Below, piece by piece: positions 33,660 to 41,643 of a DNA stretch of 41,643 nucleotides. Below the pieces are notes generated by a model, which searched no databases, was not told the DNA's origin, and worked only from the letters and a program-made list of their open reading frames with translations. The DNA is taken from contig PBSY01000065.1 in NCBI GenBank assembly GCA_002726915.1, forward strand, positions 1 to 41,643. Direction: 5' to 3'. Each line of letters starts with the position of its first letter. Position 1 is the first letter of the stretch. A program made the position numbers and the translations under genes. Source of the stretch: Verrucomicrobiales bacterium. GTDB taxonomy: Bacteria > Verrucomicrobiota > Verrucomicrobiia > Verrucomicrobiales > DEV007.

Positions 33660-33912
33660 GAGAGAGCTTTGGTCGGGGAGTGGCAAGTTTCAAGAGGAGA
33701 AGCGATCGGGCTGTGTTTCGTTTGCCGAAGCTCTCTTAAGCTCCAACGCTTTGATCCTTAAAATATAGAGGTTGCTGGAATCGCGGTTCGACAATTTAGA
33801 GTGGTTCGGTATCATTCGCTAAGGTCGACCTGATGGGATTAACTGCTTATGGCTTGGTTCGGTGGTAAACTGGGAGGATCCAGAGCAGTGCCGTCGCGTG
33901 ACTGAGTTTCCT
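33660..33912. other. Divergent region between rdgB and sulfatase 3, with a 9-bp inverted repeat
   Basis: About 250 bp, no gene supported. AGAGAGCTT (33661-33669) is exactly complementary to AAGCTCTCT (33728-33736) with 58 nt between. It may be chance or a long stem in a 5' leader. The frame of sulfatase 3 is open up to 33862 but that extension precedes the signal peptide. Confidence 0.3.
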
Positions 33913-35382
33913 ATGATGAAGAGTTTTTTTGCGTCTGCAGTTCTATTAATTTTCGCCGCTGCCAGTTCTCATCCGCTGTCGGCTCAGCCTAACATCCTGC
34001 TCATTCTCTCTGATGATCATAGCGTACCTCATCTTGGGTCCTATGGAGATCTTAATTGTCGGACTCTAGGGCTTACGCCAAATCTGGATGCTTTAGCGGA
34101 ACAGGGGATGCGCTTTGATCGGGCGTATACTTCGGCTCCACAGTGTGCTCCCTCGCGGACATCGATTTTTGCAGGGCGTTCTCCTGTGGGGATTTCGGCA
34201 ACCCGTTTTGCCCAGCCGGCCCGAACGGATGTCACGATGTTTACTGATCTGCTGAGAGGCGTGGGCTATTGGGTTGGGCTTGAGGGTCGGCATCAACATT
34301 TGGATGGCAAGAGCAAGGATCTGCCGCACGTGACGGAGGTGCTTGTTAACTTGGGGATGAGGGGAGAAGAGTTTGAGTCACGCTTCGATTATTTCGTCCG
34401 CGGCGCAAAGACCAAGGGAGAAGCGCTCAACGGGGTAGGTGAGGTTGTAGGCTTGGCCTTGGATTCAGTCCCTCAAAAGCAGCCATGGTTCCTCTATTTT
34501 GGTTTCAATCAGCCTCACCGTTCTTTTGGGGACGATCATGAAGGCATTGATCCGGTTCAGTTGGTCCTTCCTCCCGATTGGCCGGATCTTCCGGGGGTAA
34601 GGCTCGATTATGCGCGTTACCTCGCTGAAGTGCGCGATCTTGATTTGGGAGTCGGATTGGTGCTCAAAGCACTCAAAACCCGAGGCCTCAAAGAGAATAC
34701 TTTGGTTATCTTCATGGGAGACAACGGAGAGGCCTTATTGCGCGGAAAGGGTACTTTGGCGACGCGTGGCATTCATGTGCCACTCATCATTCGCTGGCCG
34801 GGTGTGGTCGAAGCGGGGAGCAAGAGCGAGCATTTAATCAGTGGGGTCGATTTGGCACCGACGATCCTTTCAGCAGCGAATGTTGAACCGGATGAGGGGA
34901 TGACAGGCGTCAGCTTTCTTCCCGCATTGAGGGGGGATGCTTTTAAAGGGCGCGAGCATGTGTTCGCTGAGCGCGGCTGGCATTGGGGCCCGGTGACGCG
35001 ATCCGATGGCTTTGATCTCGTAAGATCGGTTACAACGAAGCGTTACCACTTCGTGTATAATGCTATTCCTGAGCGAGTGCATGGGCCGACTGATATGACC
35101 AAGGGAAACAACGTAGCCTGGGAGGAGCTCAAGGAAGCCAAGGCAAAAGGAGCGTTGTCAGAGCTTCACGAGCGCCTCTTCTTTCAGTTGCCTCGCCCCG
35201 TCTTTGAGCTTTACGATTTGGAGAAGGATCCTTATCAACTCGAGAATCTGGCCGGTGATGCGGCAACGGCAAAAGTTGAGAAAGAACTCCGTGAAGAGTT
35301 GGATCGTTGGATGGTGAAGGAAAGCGATTATCTGCCACTGCCCTCACACGTGCATCAGATCTCCATCGGTTCAAGGAGGTAA
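33913..35382 (+). CDS. Secreted sulfatase 3 (S1 family, heparan N-sulfatase-like, CAPSR)
   Basis: 489 residues from the first ATG of a pair at 33913/33916, chosen for a direct signal peptide (MMKSFFASAVLLIFAAAS..., ending PLSAQP). Metal ligands appear in LILSDDHS, and the maturation motif is CAPSR with Cys78, Pro80 and Arg82, the standard form. HLDGK and FGFNQPHRSFG supply further site residues, followed by FMGDNGEALLRGKGT. The NCRTLGLTPNLDALAEQG and APQCAPSRTSIFAGRSP pattern resembles N-sulfoglucosamine sulfohydrolase (SGSH)-type members. The true substrate is unknown. It lies alone and converges with trpF (3 bp gap). Confidence 0.92.
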   Translation: MMKSFFASAVLLIFAAASSHPLSAQPNILLILSDDHSVPHLGSYGDLNCRTLGLTPNLDALAEQGMRFDRAYTSAPQCAPSRTSIFAGRSPVGISATRFAQPARTDVTMFTDLLRGVGYWVGLEGRHQHLDGKSKDLPHVTEVLVNLGMRGEEFESRFDYFVRGAKTKGEALNGVGEVVGLALDSVPQKQPWFLYFGFNQPHRSFGDDHEGIDPVQLVLPPDWPDLPGVRLDYARYLAEVRDLDLGVGLVLKALKTRGLKENTLVIFMGDNGEALLRGKGTLATRGIHVPLIIRWPGVVEAGSKSEHLISGVDLAPTILSAANVEPDEGMTGVSFLPALRGDAFKGREHVFAERGWHWGPVTRSDGFDLVRSVTTKRYHFVYNAIPERVHGPTDMTKGNNVAWEELKEAKAKGALSELHERLFFQLPRPVFELYDLEKDPYQLENLAGDAATAKVEKELREELDRWMVKESDYLPLPSHVHQISIGSRR

Positions 35383-35385
35383 GAT

Positions 35386-36048
35386 TTACTCCCGGGCCGC
35401 TTCAATAAACGCCCGCACCAATCCCAGGTCTTTAATGCCTGGCTCTGACTCGATACCGCTGGCGACATCCACCCCCGCTGGCTGAACCTGCTTCACCGCC
35501 CTAGCGACATTGTCAGGAACAAGACCCCCGGCAAGAATGATCTGGCGATCAGGCCATTGCTGGACGGCTTGGGCGCCGAGCGTCCAGTCCATTGTTTCGC
35601 CACTGCCACCATATTCGGTCGGGGCGTAGGCGTCGAGCAAAAGGGTCGTGCCAGGGTAGGTTGCGGCCGATTCCAGCATGGCCTTATTTTTCACGCCCAA
35701 GGCACGGAAGACGGGGAAACCCTGTTGGATGAGTGACGTCAGCCTGTCTGGTGTTTCGTTTCCGTGAAGCTGGATCCAGTCGATCCCGCCCGAATCGGCA
35801 ATACGTTCCAGTTCGTCGTCCGTCGCGTTGACGGTCACGGCAACTCGCGGAACCAAATTACCGATTTCGTTGAGCCACGGGAGTGCTTCGTCGAGAGCAA
35901 TAAAGCGTTTCGACTTCGGGTAGAAGTTGATACCGAGCGCGTCTGCCCCGGCGGCAATGATCGCCTCGGCCTGAGCACCGGTGCGGATCCCGCAAATTTT
36001 GACCGCAACGCGACCCGGGCGCGTGGAGAACACGGGTCGTTCGCTCAT
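35386..36048 (-). CDS. trpF: Phosphoribosylanthranilate isomerase
   Basis: The third step of tryptophan synthesis, an Amadori rearrangement of phosphoribosylanthranilate to CdRP. The 220-residue barrel shows VKICGIRTGAQAEAI with the catalytic Cys, ADALGINFYPKSKRFI, IQLHGNETPD, LLLDAYAPTEYGGSGETMDW with the catalytic Asp, and LAGGLVPDNVARAV with VDVASGIESEPGIKD at the phosphate site. No other trp gene is adjacent. The start lies 9 bp after the aminotransferase stop on the same strand, so it is probably the last gene of that transcript. Confidence 0.95.
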   Translation of the reverse strand: MSERPVFSTRPGRVAVKICGIRTGAQAEAIIAAGADALGINFYPKSKRFIALDEALPWLNEIGNLVPRVAVTVNATDDELERIADSGGIDWIQLHGNETPDRLTSLIQQGFPVFRALGVKNKAMLESAATYPGTTLLLDAYAPTEYGGSGETMDWTLGAQAVQQWPDRQIILAGGLVPDNVARAVKQVQPAGVDVASGIESEPGIKDLGLVRAFIEAARE

Positions 36049-36057
36049 GGTCAGAAT

Positions 36058-37137
36058 TTAGAGTTTGGCGAGTGAATCGTCCAGCGCAGCCAAGAGGCCG
36101 GCGATCGATTCCTCAGTTTCGTTGCCCATGTTGGAGAGGCGGAAGGTCTTTCCTTTAATTTTGCCGTAGCCACCGTCGACTTGCTTCTTGTGATCTTCCC
36201 GCATGATCTGGCCGAGCTTGGCGACATCAATACCCTTATTGTTCTTCACCGCGGTGAGAGACTTGGAGCGGAAGCCCTCCGGAGCAAAGAATTCAAACCC
36301 GTTAGCGACGACCCACTCGGCGACAAGATTGTTGAGCTTTTCGTGACGAGCATATCGGTTTTCTAGACCTTCTTCGAAGATGACGTCGAGCTGGTGGCGC
36401 AGTCCGTAGATCGTGGAAATGCACGGAGTGCTCGGCGTCATGGACTTCTCTTGGTTCTTTTTGAACTCGTGGAAATCAAAGTAATAACCACGATCTTTGA
36501 TCGTGGCGGCGCGATCAAAGGCTGCTTCAGAGACTGCGAAAATTCCGAGACCGGGAGGCAGGGCGAGTGCTTTCTGGCTGCCAGTTAGAAGCACGTCCAC
36601 TCCGAGTTGGTCGAACTCGATGGGAATCACGGAAAAACTGGAAACAGTATCGGTGACGAGCAGCACGTCGTCATACTTGTTCACGACTGCGGCAACTTCT
36701 TCGAGCGGGTTCAGAACACCGGTGGACGTTTCGTTGTGTATGAAAGTGACAACATCAAATTCACCAGTAGCGAGCTTGGTATCGATGTCGGCCGGGTTGA
36801 TTGGAGTACCCCACTCGTATTGAAGAGCTTCGGCGTCTTTACCACAGCGCCGAGCGACATCGACCCACTTATCAGAAAAAGCACCGGAGCAGCAGCAGAG
36901 CGCTTTCTTGGCGACGAGGTTGCGAATTGTACCTTCCATGACTCCCCAGGCTGAGGAGGTAGAAAGAAAAACCGGTTGGGTCGTACCCATCATCTTTTGA
37001 AGGCGGGGATGGACATCATTATGCAGGGCTACAAAGTCTTTGGAGCGGTGTCCAATCATCGGGGCCGCCATGGCTTCATAAGTGCCCGCGGAAACTTCGA
37101 CCGGGCCCGGAATGTGCAGTCTGATGTGATCGCTCAT
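36058..37137 (-). CDS. Class V aminotransferase (alanine-glyoxylate / serine-pyruvate type)
   Basis: A PLP-dependent aminotransferase of 359 residues from the ATG at 37137 (MSDHIRLHIPGPVEV), the normal opening of this group; the upstream in-frame extension has no homology features. The fold is complete: GPVEVSAGTYEAMAAPMIGHRSKDF, SSAWGVMEGTIRNLV, FIHNETSTGVLNP, VTDTVSSFSVIPIE and the PLP Schiff-base Lys in LLTGSQKALALPPG. The members use serine, alanine or phosphoserine with glyoxylate or pyruvate; the substrate is not decided here. A role as a phosphoserine or serine-glyoxylate enzyme is possible. It is 60 bp after the PGPGW gene. Confidence 0.87.
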   Translation of the reverse strand: MSDHIRLHIPGPVEVSAGTYEAMAAPMIGHRSKDFVALHNDVHPRLQKMMGTTQPVFLSTSSAWGVMEGTIRNLVAKKALCCCSGAFSDKWVDVARRCGKDAEALQYEWGTPINPADIDTKLATGEFDVVTFIHNETSTGVLNPLEEVAAVVNKYDDVLLVTDTVSSFSVIPIEFDQLGVDVLLTGSQKALALPPGLGIFAVSEAAFDRAATIKDRGYYFDFHEFKKNQEKSMTPSTPCISTIYGLRHQLDVIFEEGLENRYARHEKLNNLVAEWVVANGFEFFAPEGFRSKSLTAVKNNKGIDVAKLGQIMREDHKKQVDGGYGKIKGKTFRLSNMGNETEESIAGLLAALDDSLAKL

Positions 37138-37197
37138 AGTTGGCGCAATAAGAATGATCTTAGCGAAATCACAATGCAAATTTCGCTTAGTCTTTTT

Positions 37198-37659
37198 TTA
37201 ATACGAAGGATTCTTCGATGAAGATTCCGGGAGTTCGAGAGGGGGCTGATTGTCGCGGCGCCGGACCCAATTGATTGCCTTGTTGAGCGGGCCAAAGCGG
37301 ATCAGGCAAATTTCGAGGCGACGTTTACCTGGGAAGTCCATCATCAAGAGGCCGATAACCACTGTAAGTAATCCCTGACCGGGTGTAACAAGCATGATAA
37401 TACCGCCTGTAACAAGAATTCCGCCGACGAGGTTCCTTGTGATAAAGAAGGCAAGGCGCAACAGGGGATGTCCGCGAGGAACGTCATGAGCACCTTTTCC
37501 CAGAAAGTAATCTCTGGGCAACCGACGGATAATGATGGGAGTTGTAATGGCACTGATGATCAAGATGCCTAAGGAGAGACTCCCGATCCAAGCAAATAAC
37601 GTCTCACGCCCTTGGAGCCATTCCAATACGGTGAACCACTTTTCCGGTATCCAATCCAT
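37198..37659 (-). CDS. Small membrane protein, PGPGW-like
   Basis: 153 residues from the ATG at 37659. Three membrane helices are visible: WIGSLSLGILIISAITTPIII, VGGILVTGGIIMLVTPGQGL and LTVVIGLLMMDF. The loop TPGQG-LLTVVIGLLMMDFPGKRR is a variant of the PGPGW (PF09656) signature, in which a Pro-Gly-x-Gly turn sits between two hydrophobic strands or helices. The function of the family is unknown. It lies 30 bp after nuoC on the same strand. An earlier in-frame start adds nine residues. Confidence 0.72.
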   Translation of the reverse strand: MDWIPEKWFTVLEWLQGRETLFAWIGSLSLGILIISAITTPIIIRRLPRDYFLGKGAHDVPRGHPLLRLAFFITRNLVGGILVTGGIIMLVTPGQGLLTVVIGLLMMDFPGKRRLEICLIRFGPLNKAINWVRRRDNQPPLELPESSSKNPSY

Positions 37660-37689
37660 CGGATACGTTGAGGCGCAGCGGCACAAGGA

Positions 37690-38259
37690 TCAATCGAAAT
37701 CGCGGGAGCGCGGCTCGCGGTGGGAAGTGCTTGCACTGGTCGGAGAAGTCACAAACGGACCACCGGCTAGGGGTGCTTTTTCAGTGAAAGCCACATCCGG
37801 CAATTCTGTGGGGCGTCCAGCGAGAGGAAAATCCTTGCGCAGCGGGTGGTAGGGGTAACCTTCCCACATCAGGATGCGACGGTGATCAGCAAGTCCGTTG
37901 AACTCGATCCCCATCATATCGTAAACTTCCCGCTCGTGCCATTTGGCGGTTTTCCAGAGATCAGTGACGGAATCAACTTTTTCGTCTTCAGCAACCTTGA
38001 ACTTGATGCGGAGATGGTGATTGGCGCCGTTGCCGAGTGCGTAAAGCTCGTAGACCATTTCGAAGCGAGGCTCTTCACCGAGGAGGTCAAGGCTGCTAAT
38101 ATCGACAAGGTAGTCAAAACCGAGGTCGTCGCGGCAGTGTTTAAGGATTTCGTGAGCGCTCTCTTTGGTGGCGATCACGGTGTCTTCACCGCGAAATTCG
38201 ACAACATCAAGGATGGCCTTTCCAAACTGTTCCTTCAGGGCATTTAGAATCACGCTCAT
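37690..38259 (-). CDS. nuoC: NADH-quinone oxidoreductase subunit C
   Basis: The 30-kDa peripheral-arm subunit of respiratory complex I. The 189 residues contain the family signature TDLWKTAKWHEREVYDMMGIEFNGL, followed by the DHRRILMWEGYPYHPLRKDFP segment. Upstream is the alpha-beta domain with CRDDLGFDYLVDISSLDLLG. It is 18 bp after nuoB. No nuoD follows; this is a two-gene nuo fragment of the operon, unlike the long nuoA-N cluster of many bacteria. It faces the cytoplasm. Confidence 0.95.
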   Translation of the reverse strand: MSVILNALKEQFGKAILDVVEFRGEDTVIATKESAHEILKHCRDDLGFDYLVDISSLDLLGEEPRFEMVYELYALGNGANHHLRIKFKVAEDEKVDSVTDLWKTAKWHEREVYDMMGIEFNGLADHRRILMWEGYPYHPLRKDFPLAGRPTELPDVAFTEKAPLAGGPFVTSPTSASTSHREPRSRDFD

Positions 38260-38277
38260 GGGCAGTAAGGTTGCAAA

Positions 38278-38823
38278 TCAAGCTTTTGATGTTTCGAGAG
38301 TGCGAGCGCTGTCTGCCTCGAAATGTGCCTTGGCAGACTCTTCCTCTGTCACCTTCTTCTGAAGCTTCATGAGACCTTCGAGAAGGGCCTCGGGGCGCGG
38401 AGGGCAACCGGAGACGTAGACGTCTACGGGAATGAGGTTATCAATACCCTGCAGGGTAGCATAACTTCGATACATGCCGCCGGACGACGCGCATGCGCCC
38501 ATGGCGATACACCACTTGGGCTCAGGCATTTGGTCCCAGATTCGCTTCACGGCGAGAGACATTTTGTAGGTAACCGTGCCAGCGACAATCATGACGTCGG
38601 CTTGGCGCGGCGAGAAGCGCATAACTTCGGCGCCAAAACGAGCGATGTCGAAGCGGGAAGCTCCTGAGGCCATCAACTCGATACCGCAGCAGGCCAGTCC
38701 CATCGGCATCGGCCATAGCGAATTGGAGCGCATCCAGTTGATGGCGGCGTCAACCTTTGTGAAAAAGACATTACCCTCGACCTTGGAGTCGTAGGCGGCG
38801 TGTTGCGTGTTGTCGTCAGACAT
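38278..38823 (-). CDS. nuoB: NADH-quinone oxidoreductase subunit B
   Basis: Holds the N2 4Fe-4S cluster that passes electrons to quinone. The 181 residues from the ATG at 38823 include the ligands Cys45 and Cys46 ([10 protein letters not shown]), [10 protein letters not shown] and [14 protein letters not shown], all conserved. The longer frame from 38844 begins with a non-conserved MKSVLLS and would be less likely. It leads the leftward run nuoB-nuoC-PGPGW-aminotransferase-trpF. A CRP/FNR-type palindrome is centred 66 bp upstream of the start, and nuoA is not in the window. Confidence 0.96.
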   Translation of the reverse strand: MSDDNTQHAAYDSKVEGNVFFTKVDAAINWMRSNSLWPMPMGLACCGIELMASGASRFDIARFGAEVMRFSPRQADVMIVAGTVTYKMSLAVKRIWDQMPEPKWCIAMGACASSGGMYRSYATLQGIDNLIPVDVYVSGCPPRPEALLEGLMKLQKKVTEEESAKAHFEADSARTLETSKA

Positions 38824-39208
38824 CGATAAAAGGACAGATTTCAAAAGAGGTTACGTCTGCCGAAAGCCGGATCAAACAGTTTGTGAAAAATTTCACAAAC
38901 TAAAAGTTAAGGGGCATTCCGGTCATGTTAATCAGGTCTCCCGGGGATTTCTATGCCGACTGGGCCACTCTTCGTCAGCGTCGATAGTTGAAGCGATACA
39001 TGATTTATTGGGTCGGCTACGATCGAGAGGATGATGCTGGGGTGATGAGGGTTTATCGCCCCGACAAGAAACGCATCAATATCAAAAAGGGGGACTGGAT
39101 GTGAGGCTTTGAGCCGTCTTTGGAGCCGAACACTTCCACAACAAGACACGGTCTGTTAGGTAAGTCTTAGACTTGCCTTTTGTGATCATGAGCGATTAGC
39201 TTGCCTCC
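38824..39208. other. Intergenic region between nuoB and the carboxypeptidase gene
   Basis: 385 bp between divergent starts. It holds the palindrome at 38878-38901 and, on the plus strand, an open stretch from a TTG at 38988 (ATG at 39000) to a TGA at 39102-39104, coding for 34 residues from the ATG (MIYWVGYDREDDAGVMRVYR then a Lys/Arg-rich end). This has no ribosome binding site and could be a remnant or chance. No RNA gene is recognisable. Confidence 0.5.
38878..38901. promoter_or_regulatory. Perfect CRP/FNR-type palindrome upstream of nuoBC
   Basis: Arms AGTTTGTGAAA (38878-38888) and TTTCACAAACT (38891-38901) are exact reverse complements separated by two A residues. The core is TGTGA-N6-TCACA (38882-38897), identical to the enterobacterial CRP half-site pair. 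It is centred 66 bp upstream of the nuoB ATG and over 300 bp from the divergent carboxypeptidase start. Which Crp/Fnr-family protein binds is unknown. Confidence 0.75.
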
Positions 39209-40732
39209 ATGAAATTCCCTGCCTTTTTCCTCGTTACTCTGTCATTTTTTGTGCTGCCGGTTCAGGCCATTGACGATAAGGAAGCAAAAAACGAGAAAAA
39301 GCCGGCAGAGGAGGAGAAGGGCAAACAATCAGAAGAGGAAACCTCTGAAACCAAGCACACGGGAACCTTTGGGGGTGAGGAGCTTTCTTACACCGTGACC
39401 GCGGGCACGATGAGCGTGTCGAAGCGGGAAAAAGACCCCTCGGCTTCGATGTTCTATGTGGCCTACGTGAAGGACGGGGTGAAGAATCCTGCCAAGCGTC
39501 CCATCGTCTATTGCTTCAATGGCGGACCGGGATCGTCGGCGGTCTGGCTCCATCTCGGCGGCTTTGGTCCGAAGCGAGTGCAAATGACCGAAGACGGCAT
39601 GATGCCAAAACCACCATTCCGCATCAGTGATAATCCCGATTCTATCCTAAGAGTTGCTGACCTCGTTTTCATCGATCCGGTCAGCACGGGTTTCAGCCGC
39701 GCGGACGATAAGGAGAAGGCGAACGAGTTTCACGGCTTCCGCGGGGATCTCGATTCTATGGCAGAGTTCATCCGCCTCTACACGACTCGTCACGAGCGCT
39801 GGCTTTCCCCCAAGTTTCTTGCGGGCGAGAGCTACGGGGCGTTTCGCGCCGCTGGACTGGCTCATACCCTGCATAAAGATTTCGGGTTTTACCTCAACGG
39901 GGTGATTCTCGTTTCTGGTGTGCTCAGTTTCGACACCCTCTGGGGAACTGATCTTTCTCAGGTCACCTTCCTTGAAGCCATGAGCGAAGTGGCGGCCTAC
40001 CATAACAAACTAGATGAGGACTTGCTGAAAAATCAGGAAGCCCGCCGCAAGGAAGTTGAGGCTTTTGCCATGGGAGACTACGCGTCTGCCTTGCTGCAAG
40101 GGAAGCGACTCAGTGACGTCGACCGAGAAGCTATCGCCACGCAGGTTTCGCGCTTCATTGGCATCGATGTCGAGACCGTGAAACGTTTTGACCTGAAAGT
40201 TCCAGCGAGTTTTTTCCGTGAGGAATTACTCAAGGAAAACGGAGTGATGCTGGGTCGCTTTGATGCCCGTGTCACCGGAAAGGACGGCAATCTCGCAGGG
40301 AGTTCGCCAGACTTCGATCCAAGTTATTCCGTCGTTTATGGTCCGTATTCGGCGACGCTCAACGATTACATTCGCCGGGAGCTGGAATTTGAGAGTGACC
40401 TAATTTACGAGATTCTCAGTCGCCGGGTTCACCCATGGAATTACAAGGACGACTTCGTCGGAGAAGCGATCACGGTGACGCCGAAGCTTGCGGCAGCGAT
40501 GTCCGAAAACCCGGCTCTCAAAGTGATGATTAACGTCGGTTATCAGGATCTGGCGACACCCTACTCCGCCATTCGCCACAGCATCGACCACCTTGACATG
40601 GATCCATCCTTTCTTGAAAACATCGAATACACCTTTTACGAGGGAGGGCACATGATGTACACGATCGAGAAGTCCAACCAGGAGTGGAACCGAGACGTGG
40701 CTGATTTTATCGAACGGAACTCAGGGAACTGA
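39209..40732 (+). CDS. Secreted serine carboxypeptidase (peptidase S10)
   Basis: An alpha/beta-hydrolase peptidase that removes C-terminal residues at acidic pH. The 507 residues start with a signal peptide (about 1-20, ending PVQAIDD), then a Lys/Glu-rich spacer (about 21-50). The S10 landmarks are present: NGGPGSS (104-110), catalytic Ser208 in GESYG, Asp447 in GYQDLATP and His481 in EGGHMMY. It is thus a full catalytic triad with the substrate-carboxylate-binding GGPGSS. Bacterial S10 members are commonly secreted and used for scavenging peptides. Divergent from nuoB; converges with dapL (8 bp gap). Confidence 0.94.
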   Translation: MKFPAFFLVTLSFFVLPVQAIDDKEAKNEKKPAEEEKGKQSEEETSETKHTGTFGGEELSYTVTAGTMSVSKREKDPSASMFYVAYVKDGVKNPAKRPIVYCFNGGPGSSAVWLHLGGFGPKRVQMTEDGMMPKPPFRISDNPDSILRVADLVFIDPVSTGFSRADDKEKANEFHGFRGDLDSMAEFIRLYTTRHERWLSPKFLAGESYGAFRAAGLAHTLHKDFGFYLNGVILVSGVLSFDTLWGTDLSQVTFLEAMSEVAAYHNKLDEDLLKNQEARRKEVEAFAMGDYASALLQGKRLSDVDREAIATQVSRFIGIDVETVKRFDLKVPASFFREELLKENGVMLGRFDARVTGKDGNLAGSSPDFDPSYSVVYGPYSATLNDYIRRELEFESDLIYEILSRRVHPWNYKDDFVGEAITVTPKLAAAMSENPALKVMINVGYQDLATPYSAIRHSIDHLDMDPSFLENIEYTFYEGGHMMYTIEKSNQEWNRDVADFIERNSGN

Positions 40733-40740
40733 GGAGAACT

Positions 40741-41643
40741 TCAGCCGAGATTTTCTTCAACACGCCGGCAGACTTCCTCGACGTTTTCGCGACTGTTGAA
40801 AGCGGAGATGCGGAAGTAGCCCTCGCCTGCAGCGCCGAATCCGGCGCCGGGAGTGATGACGACCTGGGCGCCTTCGAGCATTCGGTCGAACATTTCCCAG
40901 GAGCTGACGCCCTCAGGGCAGCCGACCCAAACGTAGGGAGCGTTGATACCTCCAAAGACGGAGAGACCAATTTTTTCGCAGGCTTCGCGCAGTAACTTGG
41001 CGTTGCTCATGTATCCCTGGATCAGCGCAGCGACCTGCTCTTTGCCTTCCTCGGAGAAAACGGCAGCAGCGCCACGTTGGACTGGGTAGCTGGCTCCGTT
41101 GAACTTGGTGCTGTGACGACGCGACCAGAGTTGGTGTATGGCCTGCTCTTCTCCGCTTTCGGCGTAACCTTTTAGTTCCTTCGGAATCACGGTGTAGGCA
41201 CAGCGGGTGCCGGTGAAGCCGCCATTCTTGGAGAAGGAACGAAATTCGATGGCGCACTCTTTGGCACCTTCGATTTCGAAGATTGAATGAGGCACGTCTT
41301 CTTCCTGGATGAACGCTTCGTAGGCCGCATCGTAGAGAATGATCGCTTTGTTCTCTCTTGCGTAAGCAACCCACGCTTCGAGTTGAGCGCGAGTGGCGGT
41401 TCCTCCGGTCGGGTTGTTGGGGTAGCAGAGATAAATAAGATCGACCTTCTCGTCTGGAATGGCAGGAACGAAATTATTCTCCGCGTTGCAGGGTAGGTAG
41501 ACAAGGCCGGCGTAGGCACCGTTTTCATCGGCTTCGCCGGTATTGCCAATCATAACGTTGGTGTCGACATAGACAGGGTAGACAGGGTCGGTGATCGCGA
41601 TCTTATTGCCGGGGCCGAAGATATCGAGAATGTTGCCGGAGTC
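40741..41643 (-). CDS. dapL: LL-diaminopimelate aminotransferase, 5' end cut by window edge
   Basis: Converts tetrahydrodipicolinate directly to LL-diaminopimelate with glutamate as amino donor, supplying lysine and peptidoglycan. The frame is open to the right edge, giving 300 residues of a protein of about 410. The visible parts fit Dap[51 protein letters not shown], the PLP Lys in [16 protein letters not shown], and [16 protein letters not shown]. Close to the C-terminus [21 protein letters not shown] is conserved. DapL is found in Verrucomicrobia, Chlamydiae, plants and some others, and replaces the three-step DapDCE route. The N-terminus and promoter are outside. Confidence 0.95.
   Translation of the reverse strand, partial: DSGNILDIFGPGNKIAITDPVYPVYVDTNVMIGNTGEADENGAYAGLVYLPCNAENNFVPAIPDEKVDLIYLCYPNNPTGGTATRAQLEAWVAYARENKAIILYDAAYEAFIQEEDVPHSIFEIEGAKECAIEFRSFSKNGGFTGTRCAYTVIPKELKGYAESGEEQAIHQLWSRRHSTKFNGASYPVQRGAAAVFSEEGKEQVAALIQGYMSNAKLLREACEKIGLSVFGGINAPYVWVGCPEGVSSWEMFDRMLEGAQVVITPGAGFGAAGEGYFRISAFNSRENVEEVCRRVEENLG

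Noticed and set aside
33661-33736. 9-bp perfect inverted repeat upstream of sulfatase 3
   Set aside because: The 58-nt spacer and lack of flanking target duplication make it weak as an operator, terminator or element end; it may be chance.
38807-39034. 75-codon plus-strand open frame over the nuoB start
   Set aside because: It overlaps the nuoB start and the palindrome, lacks a ribosome site and has an unlikely composition.

Overview
The window reads as ordinary, gene-dense chromosome of a Gram-negative bacterium, most plausibly a marine or aquatic Verrucomicrobiota member. That placement is inferred from gene content: three secreted S1-type sulfatases, an LL-diaminopimelate aminotransferase, the four-gene ATPase/permease/GldG-like/DUF4340 cassette, large lineage-type exported or membrane-anchored proteins with no clear family, and moderate GC. 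No 16S rRNA or other decisive marker is present. I see no prophage, transposon, CRISPR array, rRNA or tRNA, and no recognisable defence or secretion island.

Layout. 1-3.1 kb (minus strand): the start of a glycosyltransferase, rplY with a strong terminator, prs, and a zinc-binding znuA-like protein with a 15-unit His-rich tandem repeat. 3.2-7.2 kb: sulfatase 1, which has an altered maturation motif, an exported hypothetical protein, and ruvA overlapping a gene that looks like a circularly permuted ATP-grasp protein. 7.5-12.4 kb: a 969-residue zinc-ribbon/acidic/single-TM protein, xerD, a small membrane protein and a Fur-family repressor. 12.5-18.1 kb: sulfatase 2, then the sulfite reductase pair cysJ and cysI, divergent from an Rrf2 regulator across an intergenic region holding two copies of a 31-bp direct repeat. 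18.1-26.7 kb: a Dabb-domain protein, pgi with a C-terminal extension, hisF, a small gene, xerC, msrB, an envelope protein with an MreC-like end, an SDR and an orphan hybrid histidine kinase. 26.9-32.1 kb: the Gld-like ABC cassette. 32.3-41.6 kb: exonuclease III, rdgB, sulfatase 3, then a leftward run nuoB-nuoC-PGPGW protein-class V aminotransferase-trpF preceded by a perfect CRP/FNR-type palindrome, an S10 carboxypeptidase, and dapL running off the right edge.

How the genes may fit together. The sulfatases would release sulfate from sulfated polymers in the periplasm or outside the cell, while cysIJ reduces sulfite to sulfide for cysteine synthesis; the Rrf2 protein next to cysI is the likely switch. 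The Fur-family protein and the znuA-like protein may belong to one metal regulon, but they lie 9 kb apart. Most other genes are housekeeping.

The best leads are regulatory and structural rather than a new multi-gene system: the cysI/rrf2 repeat pair, the palindrome in front of nuoBC, the sulfatase with Leu in place of the maturation Arg, the ATP-grasp-like gene coupled to ruvA, and the large zinc-ribbon membrane protein.
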